This document shows positions 5,381-5,896 of a stretch of 5,896 bases of DNA, one piece after another. The position numbers were made by a program, and so were the translations under genes. Source of the stretch: an uncultured Verrucomicrobiales bacterium (GTDB taxonomy: Bacteria > Verrucomicrobiota > Verrucomicrobiia > Verrucomicrobiales > Akkermansiaceae). The stretch lies in contig CALLBE010000089.1 in NCBI GenBank assembly GCA_938001985.1, positions 1 through 5,896 of the forward strand. The letters run 5' to 3'. Numbering within the stretch: the first letter of the stretch is position 1; each line of letters opens with the position of its first letter. Below the pieces are notes generated by a model. The model made no database searches. It was not told where the DNA came from and saw only the letters and a program-made list of their open reading frames with translations.

Positions 5381-5896
5381 TTATTCGTTGATTAGTTTTT
5401 CAAATTGCTCATCAGGCAGTGCGCCCAAGCTCAATGCTTTTTTATAAAACTGCTGTGCTTCTTTTTTAGCCCCTTGTTCTAGATAAATCACGGCGAGGTT
5501 GAAATAAGTACTGTGACGAGTGGCGTTGAGCTCAATCGCCTTCTCATAAGCCTTTTGTGCCTCTTTAAAGTTGCGTTGCACCCCGTGGATATTACCCAGC
5601 ATGATGTAAGCTTTGGATTGGGTGGGGTCCAGTTTTAAACTCTTCTCCAATGCCTCCTCAGCTTCAGGCAGTTGGCCCAGCTGGTATAGGTAAGTCGCCT
5701 CTAAATACTGATTACCCGCATCATCTGGCCTTAAAATATTAGCCTGCTGAATTTGATCCACAGCGGCTCTTAACTGATTGTCCTTTGCCTCCAACTGAGC
5801 CAACTGCACCAAGGCGTCCACTTGCCCCGGATGGGTGTCTAAAATCATCTTAAAAATATCTCGCGCCGTATTGAGGCGTCCGCCCTCTATCGCTTC
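5381..5896 (-). CDS. TPR-repeat protein, C-terminal part (5' end outside window)
   Basis: The frame stays open to the window edge, so 171 C-terminal residues are visible; the ATG ending at 5848 is probably internal, because the 16 codons before it (including GGRLNTARDIFK) continue a TPR helix. About four tetratricopeptide repeats of 34 residues follow the partial first one. Each has the small-residue pattern and a closing Asp/Asn-Pro or equivalent, for example YLYQLGQLPEAEEALEKSLK then LDPTQ, and YIMLGNIHGVQRNFKEAQKA then YEKAIELNATR. The protein ends in an acidic tail DEQFEKLINE. TPR arrays are helical scaffolds that bind other proteins; no enzymatic function can be read. A signal peptide or membrane anchor, if any, lies outside the window. 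The stop is a tandem in-frame TAATAA located just before the cysS start, so the pair is probably one transcript. The specific partner is unknown. Confidence 0.88.
   Translation of the reverse strand, partial: EAIEGGRLNTARDIFKMILDTHPGQVDALVQLAQLEAKDNQLRAAVDQIQQANILRPDDAGNQYLEATYLYQLGQLPEAEEALEKSLKLDPTQSKAYIMLGNIHGVQRNFKEAQKAYEKAIELNATRHSTYFNLAVIYLEQGAKKEAQQFYKKALSLGALPDEQFEKLINE

Noticed and set aside
5846..5848. ATG (minus strand) as the start of the TPR gene
   Set aside because: The upstream codons continue a TPR helix to the window edge without a stop, so the true start lies outside.
1..5896. CRISPR, toxin-antitoxin, phage defence or mobile-element content
   Set aside because: No repeated spacers, terminal inverted repeats, transposase or nuclease motifs are visible; every long frame belongs to a housekeeping or SET/TPR gene.

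Overview
The window is compact bacterial chromosome with moderate GC (estimated by eye, somewhat under 50 percent). It carries six protein-coding genes, two of them cut by the window edges. I see no tRNA, rRNA, CRISPR array, insertion sequence, phage gene or riboswitch, and no gene-free stretch longer than about 75 bases. The lineage cannot be fixed from the sequence alone. A PVC-type bacterium, possibly Verrucomicrobiota, is a tentative guess. It rests on the overall look of the CysRS, the stand-alone SET-domain protein among housekeeping genes, and the lack of clear Shine-Dalgarno sites.

Plus strand, bases 1-3867: five genes lie head to tail. They are the C-terminal membrane part of an MgtE-type magnesium transporter, a PdxA-family dehydrogenase, a class GarK/GlxK glycerate kinase, a SET-domain protein methyltransferase with a post-SET cysteine cluster, and an RdgB/HAM1 nucleotide pyrophosphatase. 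The junctions are very tight: 8 bases of overlap, a 44-base gap, a 1-base gap, then a 1-base TAATG overlap. The set is probably transcribed and translated as one unit, or as two if a promoter lies in the 44-base gap.

Minus strand, bases 5896-3941: a TPR-repeat protein, whose start lies outside the window, is followed after 6 bases by cysS (cysteinyl-tRNA synthetase). The two clusters converge on a 73-base spacer. That spacer holds a 13-bp imperfect hairpin and a separate U-tract terminator for cysS whose stem includes the last two cysS codons.

Together the genes cover Mg2+ transport, vitamin B6 synthesis (or a related 4-phospho-acid oxidation), glycerate entry into lower glycolysis, nucleotide-pool cleaning and tRNA charging. 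Most of the window is ordinary housekeeping. The items worth a second look are the SET-domain protein translationally linked to rdgB and glycerate kinase, and the compact PdxA with Gln in place of the usual His of the GHTE motif. I found no convincing sign of a new multi-gene system.
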